Shown piece after piece: positions 52,472 to 60,894 of a stretch of DNA of 64,000 nucleotides. Under the pieces are notes generated by a model that worked only from the letters and a program-made list of their open reading frames with translations, did no database searches and had not been told where the DNA came from. Position 1 is the stretch's first letter, and every line of letters begins with the position of its first letter. A program made the position numbers and the translations under genes. Source of the stretch: JAFAMS01 sp963715815 (GTDB taxonomy: Bacteria; Vulcanimicrobiota; Vulcanimicrobiia; Vulcanimicrobiales; Vulcanimicrobiaceae); assembly GCA_963715815.1 (NCBI GenBank), contig OY970278.1, positions 248,001-312,000 of the forward strand, written 5' to 3'.

Positions 52472-52759
52472 TTACAAGTAAGGTAACGGACCGGTAAACG
52501 TAGCAGGCACGATTGCAAATAGTCTTGCTATAAGGACCGGGCCTGGGTCGATACGTACACCATAGGTGCCTTTGAATATGCGCGGGCCATCAGTTACTAC
52601 AAAGTGGTACGCATCGTCATCGCAAGTGGCGTAGGGATTTCGGTACTTCCATCCTTGCCCAGGGAGAGGATACTCAGCGAGATCGGCGAGGCGATCATAA
52701 AGCTCGTCCGAACCCCATTCCTGAATGCGCTCGAATAGTGGGTCCGGAATCTCTACCAG
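52472..52759 (-). CDS. Small toxin-like protein, no canonical start
   Basis: An open minus-strand frame of 96 codons ends at TAA (52472). It encodes ...VEIPDPLFERIQEWGSDELYDRLADLAEYPL, then WKYRNPYATCDDDAYHFVVTDGPRIFKGTYGVRI and ends TFTGPLPYL; this is well-composed protein sequence, not shadow. The frame has no ATG, GTG or TTG near its start; the first plausible codon is CTG (52759), seven bases inside the end of the preceding gene. Either translation is coupled through CTG, or a frameshift joins it to the preceding protein. Size and place downstream of an antitoxin-like tail suggest a toxin; the fold is not identified. Confidence 0.5.
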   Translation of the reverse strand: MVEIPDPLFERIQEWGSDELYDRLADLAEYPLPGQGWKYRNPYATCDDDAYHFVVTDGPRIFKGTYGVRIDPGPVLIARLFAIVPATFTGPLPYL

Positions 52760-53214
52760 CGACGGTCTCGGATTTGTTCGGCTGTCAGCCTTACGAAGTT
52801 TCCTTGGGCAAATGCTTCGCGAGATTCACTAATCTGGCTTTGTTGCTCAGGATTACTACGCAGATCGTCTGCAAGAGCGATGGCCTTTTTCTCTTCTTCC
52901 GCAAGTCTTTTTTCTGCCACGTCTGCGACTGAACAAATTGCGGCGCCAAGATAGTAAGAAAGCGTCACGAACTTTAACGGGGTCCGCAAAGACGAAAGGT
53001 ATTCGCGCCACTCAGAAACGCGAGTGGTGGATAGATCCCGACGTACGTGGTCGCGAAATTCCCATGGCAGGTTTTCCCAATGGTGAATAAAGTCGCGACG
53101 CATTCGCCACGATCGGGAGATAAATTCTATTTGCGTCCGCGCACTTACCGGCGTCCCATCTGGATATTCAACCCTAGCGCGGTGTTGGATACTGAAGGGA
53201 AGTTCAGCGAGCAT
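52753..53214 (-). CDS. Island protein, 153 aa, with antitoxin-like C-terminus
   Basis: Unrecognised family. ATG at 53214 overlaps the upstream 55-aa gene by 11 bases, so the pair is coupled. The middle is Trp/Arg-rich and helical (SRSWRMRRDFIHHWENLPWEF, VSEWREYLSSLRTPLKFVTLSYYLG). The last 45 residues (ALADDLRSNPEQQSQISESREAFAQGNFVRLTAEQI) resemble the C-terminal segment of Phd/RelB-type antitoxins by eye. A longer in-frame opening to 53265 exists. Lower GC and codon use differ from flanking genes, pointing to transfer. Confidence 0.55.
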   Translation of the reverse strand: MLAELPFSIQHRARVEYPDGTPVSARTQIEFISRSWRMRRDFIHHWENLPWEFRDHVRRDLSTTRVSEWREYLSSLRTPLKFVTLSYYLGAAICSVADVAEKRLAEEEKKAIALADDLRSNPEQQSQISESREAFAQGNFVRLTAEQIRDRRW

Positions 53215-53371
53215 TGTTAGCTCGCTTATCAGCTTCGACTTGCTTGTGCGTTGTGCGCTTAGCATCTAGCGCATCATCAGACTCGGCCTTAGGCACATGC
53301 AAAAGAGCTGCGGTGAAACGCTCAAAGGCCGTCAGGCGCTTGGCCTGCGGCTCAGTCTCTTTGGGGCCCAT
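53204..53371 (-). CDS. Small hydrophilic island protein, 55 aa
   Basis: ATG at 53371 with AAAGGA upstream. Sequence pattern KRLTAFERFTAALLHVPKAESDDALDAKR is that of short proteins often found as partners in toxin-antitoxin-like pairs (the F-x-x-ALLxVPK-AE motif recurs in such genes), but I cannot name the family. Starts the operon of 53204-53371, 52753-53214 and 52472-52759. A promoter-like TTGACA lies about 60 bases upstream. Confidence 0.55.
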   Translation of the reverse strand: MGPKETEPQAKRLTAFERFTAALLHVPKAESDDALDAKRTTHKQVEADKRANNAR

Positions 53372-53398
53372 AGAGTCGTCCTTTGGTGAGAGGGTTGC

Positions 53399-53464
53399 TA
53401 TAGCTATAACGCCACGGCGGTAAAAGAGTGTCAAGTGCGCCACTCCCTGACCACCATAGTGGTG
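53399..53464 (-). promoter_or_regulatory. Promoter and palindromic operator of the island operon
   Basis: On the minus strand TTGACA (53434-53429) is followed after 20 bases by TATAGC, or 19 bases by TTATAG, within the palindrome TATAGCTATA (53408-53399). Upstream lies a second palindrome CACCA-CTA-TGGTG (53464-53452). The layout suits autoregulation by a DNA-binding antitoxin; the spacer is longer than ideal. Confidence 0.5.
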
Positions 53465-53491
53465 CCCTTGTAGTCTGGCTCCCAGGAAGCG

Positions 53492-53698
53492 TCATTTAAG
53501 CGGCTCCTCTCCACGCTCCTGAGCAACGCGAGCGGCGTGTTCTCGCTGTGCCTCTTGCCATCGTGGCATTCCGTAGAGAATGAGGATCGTGCCCAGGCGC
53601 CCAGCGCTGTAATGCAGGTGGTTCGCAAGCTTTTCCAAGCTCTCATGGTCTTTCTCCAAGAGCTGGACCTGAACGGGCTTCTCGCCTGGCTTTCGCAC
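53492..53698 (-). CDS. Small ribbon-helix-helix-like protein, 68 aa
   Basis: MRKPGEKPVQVQLLEKDHESLEKLANHLHYSAGRLGTILILYGM fits a CopG/Arc-type pattern in its first 40 residues: a strand (VQVQLLEKD) then two helices. The rest is a charged helix (REHAARVAQERGEE). It may be the regulator of the operon downstream, which lies in the same orientation 120 bases away past its operator-like palindrome. DNA binding is inferred only. Confidence 0.5.
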   Translation of the reverse strand: MRKPGEKPVQVQLLEKDHESLEKLANHLHYSAGRLGTILILYGMPRWQEAQREHAARVAQERGEEPLK

Positions 53699-53765
53699 TC
53701 TTAAGGGTTAGTACAAAAATATTCAAGGAATCCTTGTACAGCCAAGGAAAGGAGCGATCCAGGGC

Positions 53766-53801
53766 CTCAGCGTAGAGCCCTCGCTCAGCGTAGAGCCCTC
53801 G
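53766..53801. repeat. 18-bp tandem duplication
   Basis: CTCAGCGTAGAGCCCTCG occurs twice head to tail (53766-53783, 53784-53801). GAGCCCTCG recurs at 53839-53847, and GAGCCCTA with its complement at 53873-53893, so five copies of a GAGCCCT core lie within 130 bases. Confidence 0.85.
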
Positions 53802-53871
53802 TCCAAATTAAAAGCGAGAGCCCGGCGTTTTATCCGCCGAGCCCTCGGGACCAACTGAAGTCAGTCTCTAC

Positions 53872-53894
53872 AGAGCCCTATTTTTTAGGGCTCT
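53872..53894. terminator. Hairpin at the end of the 36-aa gene
   Basis: AGAGCCCTA and TAGGGCTCT arms around a short T-rich (A-rich on the minus strand) loop. The minus-strand stop codon of the small gene lies in it. Stem is strong but no long U-run follows on either strand, so terminator function is tentative. Confidence 0.45.
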
Positions 53895-53988
53895 TTCGCT
53901 TGCCGCACAGCGGTCGGACTTTGCCGATCTTTCGATCAAACCAAAAGCCCCATGCTGGTCGGCGGTCTTTCTTTGGCTTGGTAGCCAT
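53878..53988 (-). CDS. Very small basic protein, 36 aa
   Basis: ATG at 53988 is preceded eight bases upstream by AGGAGGG, one of the strongest ribosome-binding sites in the window. Encodes MATKPKKDRRPAWGFWFDRK and ends KRKSPKK, rich in Lys, Arg and Trp. No family known to me. The strong site and tight hairpin at the stop argue that it is real despite its size. Confidence 0.45.
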   Translation of the reverse strand: MATKPKKDRRPAWGFWFDRKIGKVRPLCGKRKSPKK

Positions 53989-54219
53989 TAATCGACCCTC
54001 CTATTTGGGCAGGCCGCCACTCGTACGAGCGACGGGCGACGCCCCTTTCGAGAGCGTGCGCCCTCGGCCGGTCGGAGACTCCGGCTCTGCCTCTATTCTA
54101 TCGCGTCAAACGCCATGCTGTCCTGGTATCCAAGTCGATATTGTGTGGGTTAAACCAATGCAAGCAACGCCAGGCTTTTCTTGCTCTTTGTCACGGCAAA
54201 CCAGCCGCACGTATAGCGT
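53989..54219. other. Intergenic region right of the island
   Basis: About 230 bases without a supported gene. A plus-strand promoter-like pair TTGTCA (54188-54193) and TATAGC (54212-54217), spaced by 18 bases, lies just before the protease gene and would give a nearly leaderless transcript. No tRNA or direct repeat marking an insertion boundary was found. Confidence 0.35.
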
Positions 54220-55590
54220 ATGGTGCGTCAAGTATGTTGTGCCCATGTAAGACCTAAACGCCAAGGCGTTGCGAAGTCGAAGGGCGCATCCGCTCAGGTG
54301 CCCAGCAGCCCCACGACCGAGCGCCTACACCTCGACCCTCTGCCCTTTCGCGAGCGCGTCCTACCGAACGGCCTACGAGCGATCACGCTCGAGGATCACC
54401 GCTCCGCGACGGCTGCCGTCAACATCGCGTACCGCGTCGGCGGTAAAGACGATCCGAAAGGACGCTCGGGCTTCGCTCATCTCTTCGAGCATCTCATGTT
54501 CAAAGGGACGAAGCGTACCGGAGCCGAGACGATCGATCGTCTCACCGAAGACATCGGCGGTTTCAACAACGCGTTCACGACCGAAGACTACACCAACTAC
54601 TACGAAGTCATTCCGTCGAATTATCTCGAGACAATATTATGGGCGGAAGCTGACCGGCTTTCCGGTTTAATCGTCGACGCGACGAATTTCGAGACCGAAC
54701 GCGAAGTCGTCATCAGCGAATACGATCAGCGCGTCTTAGCCGAGCCGTACGGGATGCTCGGCGAGCTTGCGTCGCGTGAAGCGTATCGCGTTCATCCCTA
54801 CGGGCTTGGCGTCATCGGCGATCCGGAAAACTTGCGCGCGGCGACGCTCGAAGACGTACGCGCGTTTCACACGACCTATTATCGTCCCGACAATGCGACG
54901 CTGGTCGTCGTCGGAGATTTTGAAAGCGACACCGTCGACAAATGGATCGACGAATATTTCGGCTCGCTCGTTCAGCCGAAAGCGGAGATTCCTCGCGTAA
55001 CGACGCTCGAGCCGGCAGACGGCGGCGAGCGCCGGCTCTCGTATCAATCGACGAGTGCGCCGCTCCCGGCGCTGAGCTTGAGCTGGCATATCGGGCGCGC
55101 GCGCGATCCGGAAATGCCGGTCCTCGACGTGATCGAAACGCTGCTCGGCACGGGAAAAAGTTCGCGGCTGTATCGTTCGCTCGTGTACGAACACCAAGCT
55201 GCGACGAGCGTGTGGGCGGGTGCGGATTGGAATGACGATCCGGGCATGTTCGCGATTCGTGCGATCGCGGCGACCGGAGTCGAGCTTGCGCGCATCGAGT
55301 CGTTGATCGAAGAGCAAGTCGCGCTGATAACTACGCGTCTCGCCGATACGGCGGAGCTCGATAAAGTCAAAGTGCAGTTGTATTCGGGGACGGTGCGCGG
55401 ACTCTCGACGTACAACGAGATCGCGCAGACGATCGTGCGTTCGGCAGTCGTACGCGGTTCAGCTCACCTTCTGGATGAGGACATCGCGCGCTACAATGCG
55501 GTCGACGCCGATACGATTCGGAAGGTGGCGGCCAAGACGTTCGTTCCGGAGAAGCGTTCGACGATCGAATATTTGGCGGTGAGCGCGTGA
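54220..55590 (+). CDS. M16 family zinc peptidase, active subunit
   Basis: Insulinase-type protease. 456 aa from ATG 54220; GTG codons at 54223 and 54298 are other possible starts, since homology begins only at PLPFRERVLPNGLRAITLEDH. Inverted zinc motif HLFEH in GFAHLFEHLMFKGTKR, with the distal Glu in TNFETEREVVISEYDQR. No signal peptide is evident. Coupled (GTGA) to a second M16 gene, giving the usual active/inactive M16B pair. Confidence 0.9.
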   Translation: MVRQVCCAHVRPKRQGVAKSKGASAQVPSSPTTERLHLDPLPFRERVLPNGLRAITLEDHRSATAAVNIAYRVGGKDDPKGRSGFAHLFEHLMFKGTKRTGAETIDRLTEDIGGFNNAFTTEDYTNYYEVIPSNYLETILWAEADRLSGLIVDATNFETEREVVISEYDQRVLAEPYGMLGELASREAYRVHPYGLGVIGDPENLRAATLEDVRAFHTTYYRPDNATLVVVGDFESDTVDKWIDEYFGSLVQPKAEIPRVTTLEPADGGERRLSYQSTSAPLPALSLSWHIGRARDPEMPVLDVIETLLGTGKSSRLYRSLVYEHQAATSVWAGADWNDDPGMFAIRAIAATGVELARIESLIEEQVALITTRLADTAELDKVKVQLYSGTVRGLSTYNEIAQTIVRSAVVRGSAHLLDEDIARYNAVDADTIRKVAAKTFVPEKRSTIEYLAVSA

Positions 55591-56969
55591 TCGCATCCGG
55601 AATGCCGCAAGCGGGTCCGCCACGCATCGTTCCGCTTCCGCATTCGCGCGAGATCCGGCTTGCAAGCGGTTTGCGCGTGATTGCATTTTCGCGCGGCGAG
55701 ATGCGCGAAAGCCTGCACATTCCGCTGATATCCGCGCTCCTCATGGTGAATCGCGGCGCCGCGAAAGATCCCGTGAAGTTGCCGGGTGTTGCGGCCATGA
55801 CCTCAACGCTGATGCGGCAAGGAACGGCGAAGCACACCGCGACGGAGCTCGACCTGGCAGTCGATGCAATCGGCGCGCGTATCGATCGCTCGGCGGGTTA
55901 TGACGCGAACAGTGCCGGTGCGGGATCGACGACGGCCGTCTTTCCGCAAGCGTTCGCGCTGGTCACGGAAACCGTGCGCGAACCGACGTTTCTGCAGGAC
56001 GAGTTCGAGCGCACGCGCACCCGTTCGCTTTCTGATCTGCGCTTAGCATATAGCTCGCCATCGTCATTGGCTCGTCTTGCTGCGGGACGTTTGATCGGCG
56101 GTGATTCGCCGTACGGTCATCCGGTTTCAGGGACCCCGCGTTCGCTCGAAGCGCTCACGCGCGATGACGTCGTCGCTTTTCACCGGCACGCGTTTCGCCC
56201 CGAACATGGAACGCTGTTGCTTGGCGGCGACATCAGCATCGACGACGCATTCGCGCTTGCGGAGAAGATGTTCGGTGATTGGCATACCGATCCGCATCCG
56301 CCCGACGACCCGGTCGCGCTGCCGCAGCCCGCGGCAAAGCGGCGCGTCGTCGCGATCGATAAACCGGATGCAGGCAGAACGGCCGTGATCATCACCCGGC
56401 CGGGACTTCCACGCAATCACCCCGCGTATTATGCGGGCGCCGTTACGAGCGCGATGTTCTCCGGTTATTCGGGGCGGCTCAACCAGGAAGTGCGCGTCAA
56501 ACGCGGGCTTTCGTACGGTGCGGGGGCGTCGATGATTTGGCGTCGCGACAGCGGACAGTTCGTCGCCTCGACACTAGTCGATCACAAACGTGCGATCGAA
56601 GCCGTTCGCGTCGTCCTCGATACGATCGAATCGCTTGCGAGCCGGCCGCCCGACGAGCGCGAGATGACGACGCGCAAAGCCTCGATGCTCGGTGGCTGGA
56701 ACCGCTCGATCGAGACCCCCGAAGGCTTGATCGGGGCGCTCGCAGAGTTTGCGCTCTACGGCATTCCGCTTGATGAGCTCGAGCGATACTCGGATAGTAT
56801 TCTGGCGATCGATGCCGAGGACGTCAGACAATTCGCAGGAGCGCATATTATTCCCGATCCGACGATTATTCTCGTCGGCGACACCGGTATTTATGCGAAC
56901 GAGTTGGGGGCGTTCGCCGACGATGTGCGAATCATTCCGGCTGCAGATCTTGATCTTGAGGCATTGTGA
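55587..56969 (+). CDS. M16 family protein, degenerate subunit
   Basis: 460 aa. Same fold as its neighbour (LASGLRVIAFSRGEMRESLHIPLISALLMVNRGA), but the HxxEH position reads PGVAAMTSTLMRQG, so zinc binding is lost. The GHPVSGTPRSLEALTRDDVVAFHRHAFRPEHGTLLLGGDI segment and R/Y substrate residues in VKRGLSYGAGA are kept, as in the regulatory half of M16B dimers. Overlaps the S9 gene start by one base. Confidence 0.9.
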   Translation: MIASGMPQAGPPRIVPLPHSREIRLASGLRVIAFSRGEMRESLHIPLISALLMVNRGAAKDPVKLPGVAAMTSTLMRQGTAKHTATELDLAVDAIGARIDRSAGYDANSAGAGSTTAVFPQAFALVTETVREPTFLQDEFERTRTRSLSDLRLAYSSPSSLARLAAGRLIGGDSPYGHPVSGTPRSLEALTRDDVVAFHRHAFRPEHGTLLLGGDISIDDAFALAEKMFGDWHTDPHPPDDPVALPQPAAKRRVVAIDKPDAGRTAVIITRPGLPRNHPAYYAGAVTSAMFSGYSGRLNQEVRVKRGLSYGAGASMIWRRDSGQFVASTLVDHKRAIEAVRVVLDTIESLASRPPDEREMTTRKASMLGGWNRSIETPEGLIGALAEFALYGIPLDELERYSDSILAIDAEDVRQFAGAHIIPDPTIILVGDTGIYANELGAFADDVRIIPAADLDLEAL

Positions 56970-58951
56970 TGAGATTTCGTAGTCTGCTCATTTTGGGAGT
57001 ATTCGTGTTGTGCGCTACGGCGGCGAGCGCTGCGCCCGTCACGCTGCAGAGCTTGCACAAGTTCGTGCACCTCTCGGACGTCGCAATTTCACGGGACGGA
57101 AAGCAGATCGTCTTCGTTCGCTCCCTCGGCGATTATCAGCGCGATCACTTCCTGCGAACGCTAACGGTCGTCTCGACCAGCGGCGGCGCGGTTCATTCGC
57201 TTGTAAAGGCGCTCGATACGCTCAGCTCGCCGGCGTGGTCGCCTTCCGACACCGAGATCGCATATCTCGCAAACGGGCCGCATCGCATCAAGCAAGTCTT
57301 CGCGATCCCGGCCGCCGGCGGGACGCCGCGGCAGATCACGCACGCGCTGAAAAGCATCGAGCAATATTCTTGGAATCCGAAAGGCACGCTGATCGCGTAT
57401 GTAACCGAAGACGGCCCAAGCGATCCGGTTGCGGCCAAACGTCACGACGATTTGTGGGAAGTTCACGACGTTGGATTCTTGCAAAAATACGATTCGCGTC
57501 CGTCGCACATCTGGCTCGTCAGCTCGCAAGGCGGCATCGCGCGCCGTCTGACGCACGGCTCTTGGAGCTATTTGGAAAGCGATCCGCCGTTCGTTGGTGC
57601 GGCAACCGTTCCGTCGTGGTCCGCAGACGGGCGCACGATCACGTTCACGATGCAAGCCAACGCGGACAATTCCGACTCGGATCGAACCTCGATCGCAGAA
57701 GTTGATGTGCGCACCGGCAAGATAACGAAACTCGATTCGCGCACGACGTACGAATACGAACCGCAGTTCGCACCCGAAGGACAAGCGATAACCTATCTCT
57801 ATCCGCACGGGCCGGGTCCCGTCAGTGTTCTCGACGTGTACGTCGCCAACGGTGCGAGCAACTCCGATATCACGCAAACGTTCGATCACGACGTAACGGG
57901 CGTTTGGTGGCTCTCGAACAAGCAAATGTTGCTGGCTGCGAACGACGGCGTCGAGCGCGCACTCTACGTACTGCAGCTGCCCAGTGGTGCACCGCGACGG
58001 CTTTCGCTCGGACGGCTCAATCCCACGGGCGTCAGCACGTCCAGCGGCGGCAAGATTGCGATGATCGCGAGCGCCACCGACGTTCCACCCGAGATCTACG
58101 TGATGGATAGCCCCAGCGCCGTTCCACGAACGCTGACCAATCTGAACGCTTCCGTTGCGGCACTCGATCTTGGCCGAAGCGAAGAAGTATCGTGGAAAGC
58201 TTCGGACGGCGAACGCAACGACGGAATTATCACTTATCCGATCGGCTTTCAGCCCGGGAAGAAGTATCCGCTCGTGTTGCGCATTCACGGGGGACCCGAA
58301 GGCGCGAGCAGCCTCGCGTGGCAAGATCTGCGGCAGCTTTTCGCTTCACGCGGCTACCTCGTGTTCGAACCAAACTATCGCGGCAGCGACAATCTCGGTA
58401 CCGCGCACGAACATGCGATCTATAAGGATCCGGGCGTTGGTCCCGGGCATGACGTCATCGCCGGTGTCGAAGCGATCGAGAAACTCGGCGTCGTCGACAC
58501 GTCGCGCGAAGCAGTGACCGGACATTCATACGGCGGCTACATGACCGCGTGGATGATCGGGCACTATCACAACTGGCGCAGCGCCGTCATCGGTGACGGC
58601 GTCTTCGATTGGGTTGAAGCCTACGATTTGTCTGCGACCGGCAACTTGGCGTGGACGCGCGATTCGCTCGGCGGCTCACCCTGGAATCCGCAGAACGCCC
58701 AGATCTACCGCGACGGTTCACCGATCACGTACGTTCACGACATCAAGACGCCGACACGACTCATCTCCGGCACCGCCGACGATCAAGCGCCGATGGTGGG
58801 CTCGTTTCAGCTCTATCACGCGCTCGCGGATCAAGGCGTTCCGGTCAGCTTCATTGCGATTCCGAACGCGTTTCACTTCCCGCGCGATCCCGTGCACATC
58901 GAAGGCTACAATCGATCGACCCTCGAGTGGGTCGAGCGCTACATGAAGTAG
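56969..58951 (+). CDS. S9 family prolyl oligopeptidase-like peptidase
   Basis: 660 aa with a signal peptide (FRSLLILGVFVLCATAASA). N-terminal beta-propeller of PD40/WD40-like blades up to about residue 390, then an alpha/beta-hydrolase domain: catalytic Ser in GHSYGGYMTAW, Asp in SGTADDQAPM, His in NAFHFPRDP. Acylaminoacyl-peptidase or dipeptidyl-peptidase type, probably periplasmic, digesting short peptides. ATG shares TGATG with the M16 gene; a GTG one codon earlier is possible. Confidence 0.92.
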   Translation: MRFRSLLILGVFVLCATAASAAPVTLQSLHKFVHLSDVAISRDGKQIVFVRSLGDYQRDHFLRTLTVVSTSGGAVHSLVKALDTLSSPAWSPSDTEIAYLANGPHRIKQVFAIPAAGGTPRQITHALKSIEQYSWNPKGTLIAYVTEDGPSDPVAAKRHDDLWEVHDVGFLQKYDSRPSHIWLVSSQGGIARRLTHGSWSYLESDPPFVGAATVPSWSADGRTITFTMQANADNSDSDRTSIAEVDVRTGKITKLDSRTTYEYEPQFAPEGQAITYLYPHGPGPVSVLDVYVANGASNSDITQTFDHDVTGVWWLSNKQMLLAANDGVERALYVLQLPSGAPRRLSLGRLNPTGVSTSSGGKIAMIASATDVPPEIYVMDSPSAVPRTLTNLNASVAALDLGRSEEVSWKASDGERNDGIITYPIGFQPGKKYPLVLRIHGGPEGASSLAWQDLRQLFASRGYLVFEPNYRGSDNLGTAHEHAIYKDPGVGPGHDVIAGVEAIEKLGVVDTSREAVTGHSYGGYMTAWMIGHYHNWRSAVIGDGVFDWVEAYDLSATGNLAWTRDSLGGSPWNPQNAQIYRDGSPITYVHDIKTPTRLISGTADDQAPMVGSFQLYHALADQGVPVSFIAIPNAFHFPRDPVHIEGYNRSTLEWVERYMK

Positions 58952-60095
58952 CTAGCGAAGCTCGTCGAGCGCTCGGAAGAGCGCGTGAATCTCGTCGGCC
59001 GACGTGTAGAAGTGCGGACCGACTCGAATCCCACAGCCCGGCCGGTAGTCGACGAAGATACGACGCCGGCCGAGTTCTTGTACGAGCCGATCTCCGTTCT
59101 CGACGGCGAGACCGATCCAGCCGGTTCGACGGGAGGGATCGCGCGGTGTCGGCGTTTCGATTCGGCGCGCATCGGCTTCGGCCAAGATCAGCTCGGTGAG
59201 CGCGAGATTGTGCGCGCGAAGTGCGGGCTGACCGACTTCGACAGATTAGCTGATGTCCGGCGCGGGCTTGCAGAAACGCTTGAACGGTTGGCGTTCCGTT
59301 TCCAAAACGCTTCATGCCCTCGGCATAGCGCATCGGCGGCGGCTCGAATGCGAACGGCGATGCGTGCGCCATCCATCCGGTCGCCGTCGGCTCGAAGTTC
59401 GAGCGCAGCTCCGGGCGTACGTAGATATAGCCGCAGCCGGGGCCGCCGCACAACCACTTGTGGCTTCCACCAACGGCAACGTCGACGCCGAGTGCGCGTA
59501 CGTCGACCGGGATGACGCCTGCAGTTTGGTAGATATCGAGCACCACCAAAGCGCCGACTTCGCGCGCGCGCTTTGCAATCGGTGCAACGTCGACGACCGT
59601 ACCTGATTGAAAGTAGGCGTGCGAGAGCACGACGACGCGCGTACGCTCGTCGATTGCGGCGATGATCCGCTCGGTGGGAATCGAGCGCCCGTCATCAGTC
59701 GGCACGCACCGCGGCGCGGCGCCGCGGCGGCGCCAGGCGTCCCAAACGTAGGTCAGCGACGGAAACTGCAGCGCTTCGTAAACGACGACGTTGCGCTTGT
59801 CGCTGAACTCGAGCGCGGATGCAAGCGTTTCTTGCAGCGATGAGACGTTCGGCGCAAGCCCGACGCTGCCGGCCGGTGCGCCGATGATTTTCCCGATGCC
59901 GTCCGCGACCTCGTCGATCGCCGGAAGCCAGCGTTCCCACGCTTCGGGTCCGTCGTGCGACCAGTCTTCCCAAAATGCAACGAGCGCGTCGCGCGCGGCG
60001 AGCGGCGCAGCGCCCATCGAGTGGCTGATCAGGTACGTGCACGAATCCAGCTCCGCAAAGCGCTCGCGCAGGCGCGGTTGATTGACGGCGATCAT
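58952..60095 (-). pseudogene. Kynureninase-like PLP enzyme, frameshifted
   Basis: Class V aminotransferase fold. ATG at 60095 overlaps the dioxygenase stop (ATGA). The first frame runs to about 59243: HSMGAAPLAARDALVAFWEDW, VVYEALQFPSLTYVWDAW, the PLP Lys in VGGSHKWLCGGPGCGYIYV, and FGNGTPTVQAFLQARAG. Beyond that the frame turns into Arg/Ser nonsense. The family's C-terminus appears in another frame: VEVGQPALRAHNLALTELIL to GCGIRVGPHFYTSADEIHALFRALDELR, stopping at 58952. Removing the single base at 59243 restores one continuous 380-residue protein. So this is a one-base insertion, either real or a sequencing error. Confidence 0.8.
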
Positions 60096-60871
60096 TTGAC
60101 CGGAACCTCCGTTCCAAGCACGGTGCGGACTTCCCAAAGCTCAGGGAAGAATTTCTTCTGCAACGTCGTTTCCAAGTAGCGCACGCCCATCGAGCCGCCG
60201 GTGCCGGGTTTGAAGCCGATCATGCGCTCGACCATTCGAATGTGCCGTCCGCGCCACAACAAGAAGCGTTCGTCGAATTCGATAAAGGCTTCGAGCAAGA
60301 CGTACAGATCGACATTGTTGTCGGCGTCGTCATAGATTGCGCGGAACGTCTCGATCAGCGCGTCGTGATCGCCCGTTTCGTAGCCGCGTCGCGTCAAGAA
60401 ACTCTTGAGAGCATCGTAAACGGTCGGCTCTTGCAGCCGGCGCTCGAGACGCAGGCGCTCGGTATCATTTTGCTCGAGGAGCTCGAGATACGCCGTCTTG
60501 CCGACGCCGCACATGAATTCGAGCTCACGAAATTGGACGGATTGAAAGCCGCTGGCCGGGTTGAGCAAATTGCGGAACGCGTTGAACTCATGCGGCGTCA
60601 TCGTTTCGAGAACGTCAACCTGTTGTTCGATGACGCGCTGCACTGCATGGATGCGCGCGAACGCGCGCGTTGCTTTGAGCGGATCGTCGGAGTTTAGATA
60701 GCCGACAACCGCTTCGACCTCGTGCAGCATTTGCTTGAACCACAGCTCGTAGACCTGATGGATAATGATGAAGAGCATCTCGTCGTGATGTACAGGCTCC
60801 GATTGCGGGCGCTGTAGCGCGAGAAGCTCGTCGATGTTGAGATACGAGCCGTAGGTTAACCGTTCGGCCAT
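60092..60871 (-). CDS. kynA: Tryptophan 2,3-dioxygenase
   Basis: Heme enzyme opening the indole ring to N-formylkynurenine. 259 aa. LTYGSYLNIDELLALQRP start; heme/substrate motif HHDEMLFIIIHQVYELWFKQMLHE; NPASGFQSVQFRELEFMCG; RHIRMVERMIGFKPGTGGSMGVRYLE near the C-terminus; all as in KynA. Followed with a four-base overlap by the kynureninase-like gene, so the operon encodes the first steps of tryptophan degradation. No formamidase gene is here. Confidence 0.95.
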   Translation of the reverse strand: MAERLTYGSYLNIDELLALQRPQSEPVHHDEMLFIIIHQVYELWFKQMLHEVEAVVGYLNSDDPLKATRAFARIHAVQRVIEQQVDVLETMTPHEFNAFRNLLNPASGFQSVQFRELEFMCGVGKTAYLELLEQNDTERLRLERRLQEPTVYDALKSFLTRRGYETGDHDALIETFRAIYDDADNNVDLYVLLEAFIEFDERFLLWRGRHIRMVERMIGFKPGTGGSMGVRYLETTLQKKFFPELWEVRTVLGTEVPVK

Positions 60872-60894
60872 GGCTCGGGCTTCGCGGTGTGCCT

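Noticed and set aside
53431..53646. Minus-strand frame overlapping the RHH-like gene
   Set aside because: Alternate frame of the 68-aa gene; Ser/Arg-rich composition without pattern.
52265..54219. tRNA or attachment site bounding the island
   Set aside because: No T-loop sequence with matching acceptor stem and no direct repeats at the edges were found by eye.
53900..54250. Plus-strand 116-codon frame next to the island
   Set aside because: No ribosome-binding site, no domain, runs into the M16 gene start and lies antisense to the better-supported 36-aa gene.
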